From contig JAUYAL010000077.1 in the NCBI GenBank assembly GCA_030693535.1, forward strand, positions 350,020 through 414,019: a stretch of 64,000 bases of DNA. Direction: 5' to 3'. The stretch comes from Methylotenera sp. GTDB lineage: Bacteria; Pseudomonadota; Gammaproteobacteria; Burkholderiales; Methylophilaceae. Made by a program: the position numbers and the translations under genes. A model generated the notes under the pieces. It ran no database searches, was not told the DNA's origin, and worked only from the letters and a program-made list of their open reading frames with translations. Shown piece by piece: positions 32,429 through 41,778 of the stretch (positions are counted from its first letter, which is position 1; the number at the start of each line of letters is the position of its first letter).

Positions 32429-33050
32429 TACCCTATATTTACACTTAGTGTAAATATGTAAATATCGGCATAATTATCGTCAAATATTTTTAATAAACCG
32501 CTGGCTTGAAAACCAACACCCTGCAAAGCCGTTTAGACCAGTTCGACTCTGGTTCGCGCCTCCAATATTTACAAGCCTTAGCGGGCTATCTCATCAAATA
32601 ATACTTCTTGCCAAATTCCAAAAAACCGTTATGAACCCCAACTTTTTCAAGTTGCGCGTGATGCGGAGCATCACCTAATTCTGCTACTTTTCTTCCAAAG
32701 AGGCTATTCTTATTGAAACTCTTACGCGCAACTAATATATTGTGTAAATGCAAATTAAACGCGCCTGCAAATTTAGGATTTAACCAACATTTGAGTAAAA
32801 GGTAGTCCCTACTGATTATTAAATGCTGGCTAGATTCCTATTAAGTTAGCTGCCAAAAAATGCTATATTTACGAATGCTGATGAGATTATTAAGTATATT
32901 ATGGGTTAGCACATATATTCCACGGCATGCCATGAATAGGTATAAGGCGAGGATGAATTGCACAAACTTCGCTATAGTTTAATCAACCAAGAGGACCTCT
33001 ATAAAGTTGAAATAACGCCATGTCCACAGTCGAAAAGACGTCGCTATTTT
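32429..33050. other. prophage right end: inverted repeat, tRNA-like fragment, then non-coding host DNA
   Basis: No gene is supported. It begins with a perfect 10-bp inverted repeat (32435-32444 with 32448-32457) built on ATATTTACAC. Further TATTTAC-type copies lie at 32458-32465 (complement) and 32564-32573, on either side of a tRNA-like 3' fragment. From about 32,600 to 33,050 I see nothing beyond AT-rich sequence without open frames. Confidence 0.6.
32499..32564 (+). other. candidate attR: 3' fragment of a tRNA-Ser-like gene
   Basis: ACCAG-TTCGACT-CTGGT (32537-32553) is a complete T-arm with the invariant TTCGA loop, followed by CGCCTCC-A (32557-32564), the 3' acceptor of a serine-type tRNA. 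CTTGAAA upstream looks like a Ser(UGA) anticodon loop, with a degenerate stem. The 5' half (acceptor, D-arm) is missing. Such partial copies mark the far end of a tRNA-integrated prophage. The intact gene would be at the other end. Confidence 0.6.
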
Positions 33051-33311
33051 TTAAGTTTTTTTATTCAGTAATGATTGCAGGCGTTTTTCAAAGTACAATT
33101 TTTCGGCTGTTGCAATCACAATTTGTACTTGTGAAGCTGTAAGCGCAGGAAAGCGATCATGTAACATTCGCGCCATACCAAAGGCAGATACAGTTAAAAC
33201 TTTAGCATTACTCGCAATAATAGGCGCCAAAATCTCACATGCGCTTACAAATATCTCGTGTATCTCCGTATTGTTTTTACTATCTGAAATGTTGGGTTGT
33301 GCACTGCTCAT
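33051..33311 (-). CDS. 86-aa hypothetical protein next to the prophage
   Basis: The product is soluble and helical, with SACEILAPIIASNAKVLTVS and RMLHDRFPALTASQVQIVIA as the most structured parts. There is no strong ribosome-binding site. It is the first chromosomal gene beyond the putative att site. No family is recognised. Confidence 0.5.
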   Translation of the reverse strand: MSSAQPNISDSKNNTEIHEIFVSACEILAPIIASNAKVLTVSAFGMARMLHDRFPALTASQVQIVIATAEKLYFEKRLQSLLNKKT

Positions 33312-33380
33312 AATAAAATCGTTTGAATGTAATGAGAATTTAACAATTTAGCGCAGAAATCTTTGCCGTTTAGAGGTTGT

Positions 33381-33396
33381 CGCAAAACGTTTTGCG
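33381..33396. promoter_or_regulatory. perfect 16-bp palindrome
   Basis: CGCAAAACGTTTTGCG is a perfect 16-bp palindrome in the intergenic region between two small leftward genes. It has the size of a dimeric regulator operator, but no regulator can be assigned. Confidence 0.35.
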
Positions 33397-33523
33397 TTGC
33401 ACAAATAGCTAAAGTTCCCAATCTTTAATCTTTATTGTGGATGGATAGCTAGGCCACTTAGCAGGATTGGTTAGGAATCCCATATGCTTTAGGATATGGC
33501 AGAAAACTTAAGCTGACGAATCT

Positions 33524-33691
33524 TTAAGCTAAGTCAGGTGAACTTGTCTGAAGTACGGCCTCTAGTTCTATATGAAAGTTTGCTGTGTACCATGGCGAAA
33601 GGTCTTTAATGCACTGCATCGCTTTGATGTATTGAGTATAGTAAGCAACTACAGCCTTATCCTTGTCGTTAACTACTTTGTATATAGTCAT
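33524..33691 (-). CDS. 55-aa hypothetical protein
   Basis: ATG 33689-33691 opens MTIYKVVNDKDKAVVAYYTQ and ends at TAA 33524-33526, with GAGA a few bases upstream. Composition is that of a normal soluble protein, with several aromatic residues (Tyr-Tyr, Trp-Tyr). No family is recognised. It lies alone in an otherwise gene-poor 600-bp stretch. Confidence 0.45.
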   Translation of the reverse strand: MTIYKVVNDKDKAVVAYYTQYIKAMQCIKDLSPWYTANFHIELEAVLQTSSPDLA

Positions 33692-33910
33692 ATTAATCTC
33701 ATTTGTAAGGCAAAATAAATTTCAAAATGTTGAAATAATACTTACCATCATAGAGAAGTTAGGTTGCATAAATATGACTAGTGACTAACTATGATCACTA
33801 TGATTGAAAGTTAGCTGGTGAGAATTGATGCCTATTAAGAACTATGTGTCATATTATCTTAACAAAAAACAGTGAAAATTAAGGGTTAAAAAAATAGGCA
33901 AGTTAGATGC

Positions 33911-35806
33911 ATGAAGAGTCACAATAAATTTGAGCCAAAAATAAATTTGCAAGATGCAACGGAAGTATCTTATCTACAGCTGCTTAAAGAACTTCAAGTG
34001 CTATACAATAAGTTGCTAGATTCTGAAAAAATTGCTCCAGAAAGATTGCTAAAGATCAATTCGCATCATCATCAAGGCGCAATTAATTTAATCCATTATC
34101 TTGCGTTGCGACGTCAAGACATGCGTCCATTACAGAATGATCTGGCTGCAGTCGGATTGTCCTCATTGGGATGTGCTGGGTCCCATGTTTTACAAAATCT
34201 TCGAGCCATCATTACGCTGTTAGAGCGTGCATTGCAATTACCAGTTAACGACATTGATGTTTTAGAAAATGTTCTAGTGCATTCAGGCGCAAATCTTTTA
34301 CAAGATAATGCAAAAAATCTTTTAGGTAAACGGCCTGCACAAAGACATGTGCGGATATTAGTAACCTTACCCGCAGATGCAGCAGACGATTATAGTCTTA
34401 TTAAAGATATGTTGACGACAGGCATGGATTGCGCTCGAATAAACTGCGCTCATGACAATCCAGTCGTATGGTTGCGAATTATTGAAAAAATCAAGCAGGC
34501 ATCCCGAGAGACTGGTTTGCATTGTCGTATATTAATGGATTTAGGTGGGCCAAAATTACGTACAGGTGAAATTGCGATGGGTCCAGCGGTAATGAAGTGG
34601 TCACCAAAACGTGATGTAATGGGTAATGTTACAGAGTCTGTGCGCATATGGGTGCATAACGAGCAGGATAATTCGTCTTGTCCAGTTGCTGCAAGTGTTT
34701 GCCTGCCAATCAAAGGAGATTGGTTAGAGAATGTTAAAAAAAATGATCACATAGAATTTATCGATGCTAGGGGGTCTCGACGTAGGTTGAGATTGCTTGA
34801 AGATGTAGGGAATGGGTTTTGGGCTGAATCTAGCCATACTGTTTATCTTAAGCCAGGTATCAAGTTACATTTAATTAGATTGCTAAATGCTTCTGGACAC
34901 CAGAGGCAAGTAGGAAAAGTCGGTGTTGTTGGCGACTTACCTAGACAGCCAGAATCAATACGCTTGTATCGTGGGGACCGCTTGGTGTTAACCAAAAATC
35001 AGACTCCGGGATTGCCTGAACAATATGATGAAGATGGGCATCTGATAAGTGTAACAAGCATCCCCTGCTCTTTACCAGATGCTTTTACAAGAGTAATGCC
35101 TGGTGAACGAATAATGTTTGATGATGGTCGCATCGGCGGAGTTATTCGAAAAGTTAATGCTGAGGAAATAATCGTTGAAATCACTCATGCTCGCGATGGC
35201 GGAGAAAAGTTACTATCTGATAAGGGAATTAATCTCCCGGATAGCCAGTTAGGCTTAAGTGGCTTAACCGATACGGATATCGACAATTTAAATTTTGTTG
35301 TACAGCATGCCGATATGGTAGGACTTTCTTTTGTTCATAATGCAAGTGATATTGAGTTGTTACAAAAGCATCTTAAAACCTTAAATGCAGAAAATCTAGG
35401 AATTGTTATAAAGATTGAAACACGCAAAGCTTTCGAGAACCTGCCAGAGTTGCTATTTTCTCTGATGCATTCAAAAAATGTTGGGGTAATGGTGGCGCGT
35501 GGAGACTTGGCTGTGGAATGTGGTTATGAAAGGCTGGCAGAATTACAGGAAGAAATTATGTGGTTAGCCGAAGCGGCCCATTTGCCATTAATTTGGGCGA
35601 CACAAGTACTAGAAGGACTTGCAAAAGATGGGAAGCCTAGTCGGGCCGAAATTACTGATGCAGCAATGGGTGAGCGTGCTGAGTGTGTGATGTTGAATAA
35701 AGGACCACATATTTTAGATGCTATCCAGATGCTAGATGACATTTTGCAGCGTATGCAGGGGCATCAGCAAAAGAAGCGTCCGTTATTAAGGCGTTTACAT
35801 TGGTAA
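33911..35806 (+). CDS. divergent pyruvate-kinase-like protein
   Basis: The 631-aa protein keeps pyruvate kinase barrel motifs: RILVTLPADAADDY and ARINCAHDN (near 148-182), MDLGGPKLRTGE (near 208-219), MFDDGRIGG, LSGLTDTDIDNL, and VIKIETR with the catalytic Lys at about 501 and Glu at 503, then MVARGDLAVE. It differs from true pyruvate kinases in having a helical ~145-residue N-terminal extension and a longer B-domain segment. It lacks the C-terminal allosteric domain, and MLNKGPH stands where MLSGETA is usual. It may be a pyruvate kinase variant or act on another phosphoryl donor. It stands alone, convergent with the acetyltransferase gene. Confidence 0.8.
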   Translation: MKSHNKFEPKINLQDATEVSYLQLLKELQVLYNKLLDSEKIAPERLLKINSHHHQGAINLIHYLALRRQDMRPLQNDLAAVGLSSLGCAGSHVLQNLRAIITLLERALQLPVNDIDVLENVLVHSGANLLQDNAKNLLGKRPAQRHVRILVTLPADAADDYSLIKDMLTTGMDCARINCAHDNPVVWLRIIEKIKQASRETGLHCRILMDLGGPKLRTGEIAMGPAVMKWSPKRDVMGNVTESVRIWVHNEQDNSSCPVAASVCLPIKGDWLENVKKNDHIEFIDARGSRRRLRLLEDVGNGFWAESSHTVYLKPGIKLHLIRLLNASGHQRQVGKVGVVGDLPRQPESIRLYRGDRLVLTKNQTPGLPEQYDEDGHLISVTSIPCSLPDAFTRVMPGERIMFDDGRIGGVIRKVNAEEIIVEITHARDGGEKLLSDKGINLPDSQLGLSGLTDTDIDNLNFVVQHADMVGLSFVHNASDIELLQKHLKTLNAENLGIVIKIETRKAFENLPELLFSLMHSKNVGVMVARGDLAVECGYERLAELQEEIMWLAEAAHLPLIWATQVLEGLAKDGKPSRAEITDAAMGERAECVMLNKGPHILDAIQMLDDILQRMQGHQQKKRPLLRRLHW

Positions 35807-36113
35807 AGATATTCAAGTTTAAAGTATAGATAAAAAAGTTAGATTCTCTGTCACTTGCCCATCTAAAAAATCGGTTTAGCACAAGAAGATAAAGCAAATC
35901 TAATCTGTATGCCTAAAAGTACAATACTTGTGACTCGTTAACGTTTTTAGTATTTTCTTAACCATTATAAGAAATATTAGAACTTTGCACGAAGCAATTT
36001 TAGTTAAGGCGTGCTGTAATTGCCAGATCAGCATCGTGCTGTATTTGATTGTTTGGTGCCTTTTTTGGCAGTATGCCTGATGTTTAAAAGTCTCAGACAT
36101 ACTATAAAAATAA
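35807..36113. other. intergenic region between convergent genes
   Basis: About 300 AT-rich bases between the pyruvate-kinase-like gene and the acetyltransferase gene. I see no supported gene and no strong terminator hairpin with a T run. Confidence 0.5.
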
Positions 36114-38792
36114 TTACAATACTTTACGTACGCTTTTGATGCCGTCGTCTTCTACGCTGGTTTCAACACTAAACCCTAAACGCTTCATCAGTTTCAACAT
36201 TCCGGCGTTGTCTTTCAGCACTTCACCTTCCATGCTTTTTAGTCCCTTGGACCGAGCAGCATCCATCAATGCAGTCATCAGCTTATTTCCCAGACCCTTA
36301 CCATGCATAGAGTCTGCAACTACTAAAGCGAATTCGCAGCTGTCGCCATCAGGATTAATAGCAAAGCGTGCTACCCCCAGCTCAACTTCTTTATCTTGCT
36401 CTTCAGTGACTGCGACCAGCGCCATTTCCCGACTGTAATCAATTTGAGTAAAGCGCACTAACATAGATTCACTTAGCACTTGAACACTATTCATAAAGCG
36501 TGAATAACGTGATTCTTCAGATAGATTGTGTACAAATTCCTGTGTAAGCACTGCGTCTTCTGGGCGTATCGGCCGAATAACCACATCAGTTCCATCAGCC
36601 AGTTGCCAATTTTTAACTAGATGTGTGGGGTAAGGATAAATAGCCATATGCGCATAGCGATCTGCACTAGGCTGGCGGAATTCCACCACAACACGTGCAT
36701 CAGCTGCTAATGCGCCATTTTCGTCCAGTATGAGCGGATTGATATCCATTTCCATCAGCATAGGCAGTTCGCACACCATTTCAGATACGCGCAATAACAC
36801 ACTTTCAAGCGCATCCATGTCAGCTGGAGGCATGTTCCGAAAAGCCACTAACATTTTCGAAACATTGGTACCCTGAATGAGATCCTTCACAAGAAATGAA
36901 TTAAGCGGTGGAAGCGTTACAGACCGATCACCCATTATTTCTACAGTGGTGCCACCAGCACCAAAAGTAATGACTGGGCCAAACACAGGGTCATTGGTAA
37001 CTCCTACCATCAACTCACGTCCGTTAGGCTTCACAATCATTGGTTGAATTGAAATGCCATCCAAAATCGCATCAGGGCGGTTAAGTTTAACGTTGTCGAT
37101 AATTTCATGATAAGCGCCACGAACTGCTTGCGCATTAATCAGATTAAGTAGCACGCCTCCGGCATCGGTCTTGTGGGTGATATTAGGTGAATTTACCTTC
37201 ATTGCAACGGGGAAACCCATTTGCTGCGCAATCAGTAAAGCTTCATTGGGTGAATGTGCAATCATCGTCTGCGCAACAGGAATATGGAAAGCGGATAAAA
37301 GTGCCTTTGATTCCATCTCACTTAACACTTTACGTTTTTCCTGTAAGGCTCCTTCAATAATCATGCGCGCGCCTTCTATATCTGGCTCCAGATGATGAGC
37401 CAATGGCCCTGGCATCTGCACGAGCAGTTTCTGGTTTTTATGGTATGCAGATAGGAATGAAAAAACCTCAACGGCTGGTTCTGGTGTGCTGAAAGTTGGT
37501 TTTTTAGAAAGGTTAAATGCCTCGCGAGATTCGGCCACCTGTTTCCCGCCCATCCAGGATGTCAGCAAGGGTTTGCTATATTGGTTAGATAGCTCAATAA
37601 TCACTTTGGCGGCTTCTAAGGGCTTAGTCATTGCTTGTGGTGTCAATATCGTCAACACGCCATCAACATTGGGGTCCTCTAAACAGGCTTGCACTGCATG
37701 CTGATAGCGATCAGACTGGGCATCTCCGATAATATCTACAGGATTGCCGTGCGACCAGGTATGAGGCAATACTTGATTCAGCCGTTCAATGGTAGCCTCT
37801 GATAAAGTCGCCATCACCAGACCTAAGTCTGCGGCACAATCAGTAGCCATGACGCCAGGACCACCACCATTGGTGACAATCGCTAAGCGGTTACCTACTG
37901 GATTAAAGCCGCAGGAGAGCGCTTTGGCTGCTGAAAAGAGCTGCGTGATTGATTTTACGCGCACGACTCCTGCCCGTTTTACCGCAGCTTCAAAAGCATC
38001 ATCCGAGCCCACTAGAGAAGCTGTATGTGACATGGCTGCTTTAGAACCGGCGGGATGACGCCCGACCTTGACCAAAATCACTGGTTTAATACGGGCAGCA
38101 GCACGAATCGCACTCATGAAGCTACGCGCATCGCGAATACCTTCTATATAAAGCAGGATGCTTTTAGTTTTTACATCTGAGATCAAATAATCAAGAATCT
38201 CACCGAAGTCCACATCCACCGATGAACCCGTTGAGATCACACTAGAAAATCCTACGTCATTGGACTCAGCCCAATCTAGAATAGCAGTACACAAGGCGCC
38301 AGATTGAGAGACAAAGGCGAGGTTTCCCGTCATAGCGCTACCATTGTTAAATGTAGCATTGAGGCCGATATCAGGGCGCATCACCCCTAGGCAATTTGGG
38401 CCAATCAGGCGAATACCGTAACGTTGCGCATTCTCTAACACAGCACGCTCCAGCGCCTTGCCTTCCGCACCAGCCTCTCCAAAACCAGCTGTGATAATAA
38501 TGGCCGCTTTAACATTATGTTTGCCGCATTCTTCAATGATGTCAGGTACAGACTGTGGGGGCGTTGCAATTACTGCCAATTCAACGGGCTCAGTGATTTG
38601 TGAAATTGAAGCATATGCTTTGCAGCCCTGAACCTCTGGGCGGCTTGAATTTATTGGATAAAGTGCGCCCTGAAAGCCGCTTTGCAACATGTTCTGAAAA
38701 ACAATTTGTCCTACCGAATCAATACGATCACTAGCGCCAAATACGGCAACAGATCTTGGTTCAAAAAGAGGGTTAAGATGGTGTTGACTCAT
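36114..38792 (-). CDS. PatZ-type protein acetyltransferase (acyl-CoA synthetase-like plus GNAT domain)
   Basis: The 892-aa protein has four parts in order. First is a CoA-binding domain (PRSVAVFGASDRIDSVGQIV, about 12-31). Next is a succinyl-CoA-ligase-like domain with GRHPAGSKAAMSHTASLVGS near 244-263, then an ATP-grasp domain (about 480-700). Last is a GNAT acetyltransferase (VVIRPIRPEDA to about 890, with HGKGLGNKLM as the acetyl-CoA loop). This layout is that of Pat/PatZ (YfiQ), which acetylates acetyl-CoA synthetase and other enzymes on lysine. The start has an AGGAAAT upstream. It lies downstream of rquA in the same direction. Confidence 0.88.
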   Translation of the reverse strand: MSQHHLNPLFEPRSVAVFGASDRIDSVGQIVFQNMLQSGFQGALYPINSSRPEVQGCKAYASISQITEPVELAVIATPPQSVPDIIEECGKHNVKAAIIITAGFGEAGAEGKALERAVLENAQRYGIRLIGPNCLGVMRPDIGLNATFNNGSAMTGNLAFVSQSGALCTAILDWAESNDVGFSSVISTGSSVDVDFGEILDYLISDVKTKSILLYIEGIRDARSFMSAIRAAARIKPVILVKVGRHPAGSKAAMSHTASLVGSDDAFEAAVKRAGVVRVKSITQLFSAAKALSCGFNPVGNRLAIVTNGGGPGVMATDCAADLGLVMATLSEATIERLNQVLPHTWSHGNPVDIIGDAQSDRYQHAVQACLEDPNVDGVLTILTPQAMTKPLEAAKVIIELSNQYSKPLLTSWMGGKQVAESREAFNLSKKPTFSTPEPAVEVFSFLSAYHKNQKLLVQMPGPLAHHLEPDIEGARMIIEGALQEKRKVLSEMESKALLSAFHIPVAQTMIAHSPNEALLIAQQMGFPVAMKVNSPNITHKTDAGGVLLNLINAQAVRGAYHEIIDNVKLNRPDAILDGISIQPMIVKPNGRELMVGVTNDPVFGPVITFGAGGTTVEIMGDRSVTLPPLNSFLVKDLIQGTNVSKMLVAFRNMPPADMDALESVLLRVSEMVCELPMLMEMDINPLILDENGALAADARVVVEFRQPSADRYAHMAIYPYPTHLVKNWQLADGTDVVIRPIRPEDAVLTQEFVHNLSEESRYSRFMNSVQVLSESMLVRFTQIDYSREMALVAVTEEQDKEVELGVARFAINPDGDSCEFALVVADSMHGKGLGNKLMTALMDAARSKGLKSMEGEVLKDNAGMLKLMKRLGFSVETSVEDDGIKSVRKVL

Positions 38793-38861
38793 GATTTTTT
38801 TATTTCCTAGAAGATATAAAGTATGTTTATGGCGTGCGATAAATTTGTTTTATTAGCAAAT

Positions 38862-39611
38862 TTAATGACCATGGCGATTTTCATCACGTTGAAGTATTAG
38901 CAACTGATAAAGTCCGCCAAAAAATCGTTGTTCGCTAAGCACAGTGAAGCCGCCATTATTGGGTAGCCATATGCTGATTGGGTTACGGAACAAATCATTG
39001 GCAAAAGGCTCCAGTAGCTTGAGAAGTGGGCACCACAGGTAGCGTAGGGGGTTATAACGGTTCGGAGGCGCATAATCGACGATAGTCAGCGTCCCGCCTG
39101 GACGGATAACGCGTAATGCTTCGGATAGAGTTTTCTTTCTGACTACTTCAGGTTGTTCGTGCAAAAGGAAGAACAGCAATGCTTGTTCGAAGCTGGCATC
39201 GCTAAGTTCGAGTGCGCTGGAATCCATGTGTTGCAGTTTGACTGATGCGCCTTGCGGTAGTTTAACTGCTAGGTTATCAAGCTGAACCTGCAGAATGTCA
39301 ACGACATCAAGTCGGCTATTTTCTGTTACGCAGGCGGCCAAACGAGGAGTTAAATCACCATAGGCACATGCTATCTGCAACGTTAAACCTTGGAGTTTGT
39401 GATGATAGCTATCAAGTACCGCATTGCAAAGACGTGAGTAATTTCCCCATAAAATTAAGTTGACAAGCCACTGCCGCTCAAAAATATGCACCGCACGCGG
39501 ATGTACATACGCCCACCAATAGTGCATCTGAAGGTAATGAGGAATAGACAATAATGGCTTGTTTGTCCCTAAAGGGGTGTCCAGTTGGATGTTTGTGGTA
39601 GATAGGTTCAT
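38862..39611 (-). CDS. rquA: RquA-like rhodoquinone biosynthesis protein (methyltransferase-fold)
   Basis: The 249-aa protein has the RquA pattern I remember from Rhodospirillum: HYWWAYVHPRAVHIFERQWL, then NLILWGNYSRLCNAVLDSYH, ACAYGDLTPRLAA and LLFFLLHEQPEVVRKKTL, then RPGGTLTIVDYAPP. The S-adenosylmethionine motif I is non-canonical (ACAYGD in place of a GxGxG motif), as in RquA, which converts ubiquinone to rhodoquinone. An ordinary methyltransferase is the alternative. It lies 79 bp behind hoxW in the same direction. If right, the host can use low-potential rhodoquinone, for example with fumarate as electron acceptor. Confidence 0.7.
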   Translation of the reverse strand: MNLSTTNIQLDTPLGTNKPLLSIPHYLQMHYWWAYVHPRAVHIFERQWLVNLILWGNYSRLCNAVLDSYHHKLQGLTLQIACAYGDLTPRLAACVTENSRLDVVDILQVQLDNLAVKLPQGASVKLQHMDSSALELSDASFEQALLFFLLHEQPEVVRKKTLSEALRVIRPGGTLTIVDYAPPNRYNPLRYLWCPLLKLLEPFANDLFRNPISIWLPNNGGFTVLSEQRFFGGLYQLLILQRDENRHGH

Positions 39612-39690
39612 TAAGTCTTAATTTTTCTGAAGCAAGGAATTATTTGTGTTCATATTTAATGTAGTCGAAGCAAAAACCATTCCATCTTGT

Positions 39691-40185
39691 TCACTGCGTG
39701 CATTGGTTGTCCCAATCAGCAGCAGTTGCTTGATGTAATAGTTTCTTGCTGAATTCAAGCGCCGCTGCCAAATGTTCTCTGGCTTGCGTAGAAAGCCCTT
39801 CACCTAACTCGAAGCTCTCACCGCAAATGCCTAATATAAATACTGCTGGCGGATTTTCATGATAGAACTGCGCGTAAACCTTTAATAAGGCCTCTGGCGC
39901 CAGTGCGTGACTATAAAGTACTGGAGTATCATTCACTTCTGCGCGATAAAAAGCAAAAGGTGCACGGGTTTTGATACTTGCATCGATAAAAAGGACCAAT
40001 TGCCGATCTTTCATATCCATGGCATGCTCAACTTGCAATTGAAACTCTTCCAATAGATCGAATTGATCTGCATGGCCACTCGCCATTAACCAAGACTCTA
40101 ACTCACGTAATAGCAATGGGCCAAGGGCATCGTCTCCGCGCGATTCGTTGCCTACAGCAAAAATTAAAAACGGTGCAACCATCAT
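39691..40185 (-). CDS. hoxW: hydrogenase maturation protease
   Basis: The 164-aa protein starts with the HyaD/HoxW motif FLIFAVGNESRGDDALGPLL containing the nickel-binding Glu/Asp residues, then VLFIDASIKTRAPF, SHALAPEALL with the His, and FILGICGESFELGEGL. It trims the C-terminal peptide from HoxH after nickel insertion. Its start overlaps the hoxH stop by one base (TAATG). Confidence 0.85.
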   Translation of the reverse strand: MMVAPFLIFAVGNESRGDDALGPLLLRELESWLMASGHADQFDLLEEFQLQVEHAMDMKDRQLVLFIDASIKTRAPFAFYRAEVNDTPVLYSHALAPEALLKVYAQFYHENPPAVFILGICGESFELGEGLSTQAREHLAAALEFSKKLLHQATAADWDNQCTQ

Positions 40186-41684
40186 TAAAATGCTGATAAA
40201 GACGTGCTGATTGCACCCTCGCTTGAGCGTGCTAGGCTAGATAGCTGATTGCCTGTAACATCCAGTACTTCTATTTCCAGCGGCATTTTACCTAACGCAT
40301 GTGTTGCGCATGACAGGCAAGGGTCAAAAGCACGCACGGCCACCTCGATATGATTGAGTAGCCCTTCAGTGATCTCGTGTCCGTGCAGGTATTGCTGGGC
40401 AACGCGGCGTACAGCTTCGTTCATCGCCTGGTTATTGTGTGTGGTTGAAACAATCAGATTGCACATGGTGACAAGGTCATTCTCATCTACGCGATAGTGA
40501 TGTATCAGCGTTCCACGTGGCGCCTCGATCACGCCGACACCCTCAAACCCACGCTCACCTGACGCCATCAAGTCACTACCCATAATGTCACTGTCATGCA
40601 ATAGATCTTTAATCATTTCGACCGCGTGCAGCATCTCTATCATGCGCGCCCAGTGGTAGCCAAGAGGCGCATGCATAGGCATCACGCCGCTATATTCGAT
40701 AAAATCACGTCGTTCTATCTCGGCTAATGGCGTGGAGATGAAATCACAGTTTTGTATGCGTGATAGTGGACCAACACGATACCAGCCTTTTTCCTTACCC
40801 ATAGATTTCAGGTATGGAAACTTCATGTAGCTCCAGTTTTTGACTTCCTCTTCGATAATCTGTGTGTAATTTTGATAATCCACGCCATCGAATAGTATAT
40901 TGCCACTCTCGTCACGAGCACGTAGTTGGCCATGATACAAATCCAGGCCGCCATCGAATCCGACCATAGACATGAAGTTGGCACGGAACGCACCAAAGCT
41001 GTTATAAAGCTCAGGATTTTGGTGGTGCATCTCTTTTACCAAATGCACAGCACCACGACTCCATGACACCATTTGGTAAATATCTTTAAGTAATTCATCG
41101 CGTTCAGCAATGCTGAGTGACTTGTTCACACCGCCCGGAACCGCTCCAGTACCGTGTATGCGTTTTCCTGCCGTGAGGCGGATGACTTCTTGCCCAAACT
41201 TACGTAACAGCACGCCTTGTCTAGCGATTTCAGGATGCTTCTCAGCAACGCCGACGATATTGCGTTTAGCCATGTCGCTATCAAAACCAAATAGCAAATC
41301 CGGCGAGCAGAGATGAAAGAAATGCAAGGCATGCGATTGCAGTATTTGTCCGTAATGCATCAGGCGACGCATTTTTTCTGCCGTTGGCGTTAAATGTTTG
41401 GCGCCGACAATCGCGTCTAAAGCCTTACTTGCAGCAAGGTGGTGACTGACTGGGCAAATTCCGCACAAACGTTGCACCATTACTGGGACTTCCCAGTGTG
41501 GACGACCCTGAATGAATTTTTCAAAACCGCGAAATTCAACGATGTGCAAACGCACTTGATGCACTTTATTCTTGTCATCAAGCAAAATGGTGACTTTTCC
41601 GTGACCTTCAACCCGAGACACAGGATCGATGGCGACACGGCGCAGATTTTCGGGATTTGTGGCAGTTTCTAATGCGAAAGACAT
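40185..41684 (-). CDS. hoxH: NAD-reducing hydrogenase large subunit (HoxH)
   Basis: The 499-aa protein has the L1 motif RLCGICPVSHH (about residues 68-78) and the C-terminal L2 motif DPCLSCATHALGKM (about 454-467). Their four cysteines hold the NiFe(CN)2CO site. The N-terminal RVEGHGKVTI is also present. Residues after the His of L2 are the maturation peptide cleaved by HoxW. ATG 41684 follows AAGGAAC. It follows hoxY after a 94-bp gap. The group is bidirectional, NAD+-linked [NiFe] hydrogenase (group 3d). Confidence 0.95.
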   Translation of the reverse strand: MSFALETATNPENLRRVAIDPVSRVEGHGKVTILLDDKNKVHQVRLHIVEFRGFEKFIQGRPHWEVPVMVQRLCGICPVSHHLAASKALDAIVGAKHLTPTAEKMRRLMHYGQILQSHALHFFHLCSPDLLFGFDSDMAKRNIVGVAEKHPEIARQGVLLRKFGQEVIRLTAGKRIHGTGAVPGGVNKSLSIAERDELLKDIYQMVSWSRGAVHLVKEMHHQNPELYNSFGAFRANFMSMVGFDGGLDLYHGQLRARDESGNILFDGVDYQNYTQIIEEEVKNWSYMKFPYLKSMGKEKGWYRVGPLSRIQNCDFISTPLAEIERRDFIEYSGVMPMHAPLGYHWARMIEMLHAVEMIKDLLHDSDIMGSDLMASGERGFEGVGVIEAPRGTLIHHYRVDENDLVTMCNLIVSTTHNNQAMNEAVRRVAQQYLHGHEITEGLLNHIEVAVRAFDPCLSCATHALGKMPLEIEVLDVTGNQLSSLARSSEGAISTSLSAF

Positions 41685-41778
41685 GGATGTTCCTTTAAGC
41701 TTAAAACAGTGATTGGGTCAGCATTAAGATTGAATCAACATTTTGTTAATTCAAAAAACCCAGCAAATGGCATGAGGT

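Noticed and set aside
32499..32564. Intact tRNA-Ser gene
   Set aside because: Only the T-arm, acceptor end and a degenerate anticodon-like segment are present; the 5' acceptor strand and D-arm are missing.
35900..36100. 66-aa minus-strand frame between the pyruvate-kinase-like and acetyltransferase genes
   Set aside because: No ribosome-binding site and no protein-like pattern; likely chance frame in AT-rich DNA.
39618..39803. Minus-strand 61-aa frame overlapping hoxW and the hoxW-rquA gap
   Set aside because: Different frame from hoxW, no homology pattern, and low-complexity Asn-rich end.
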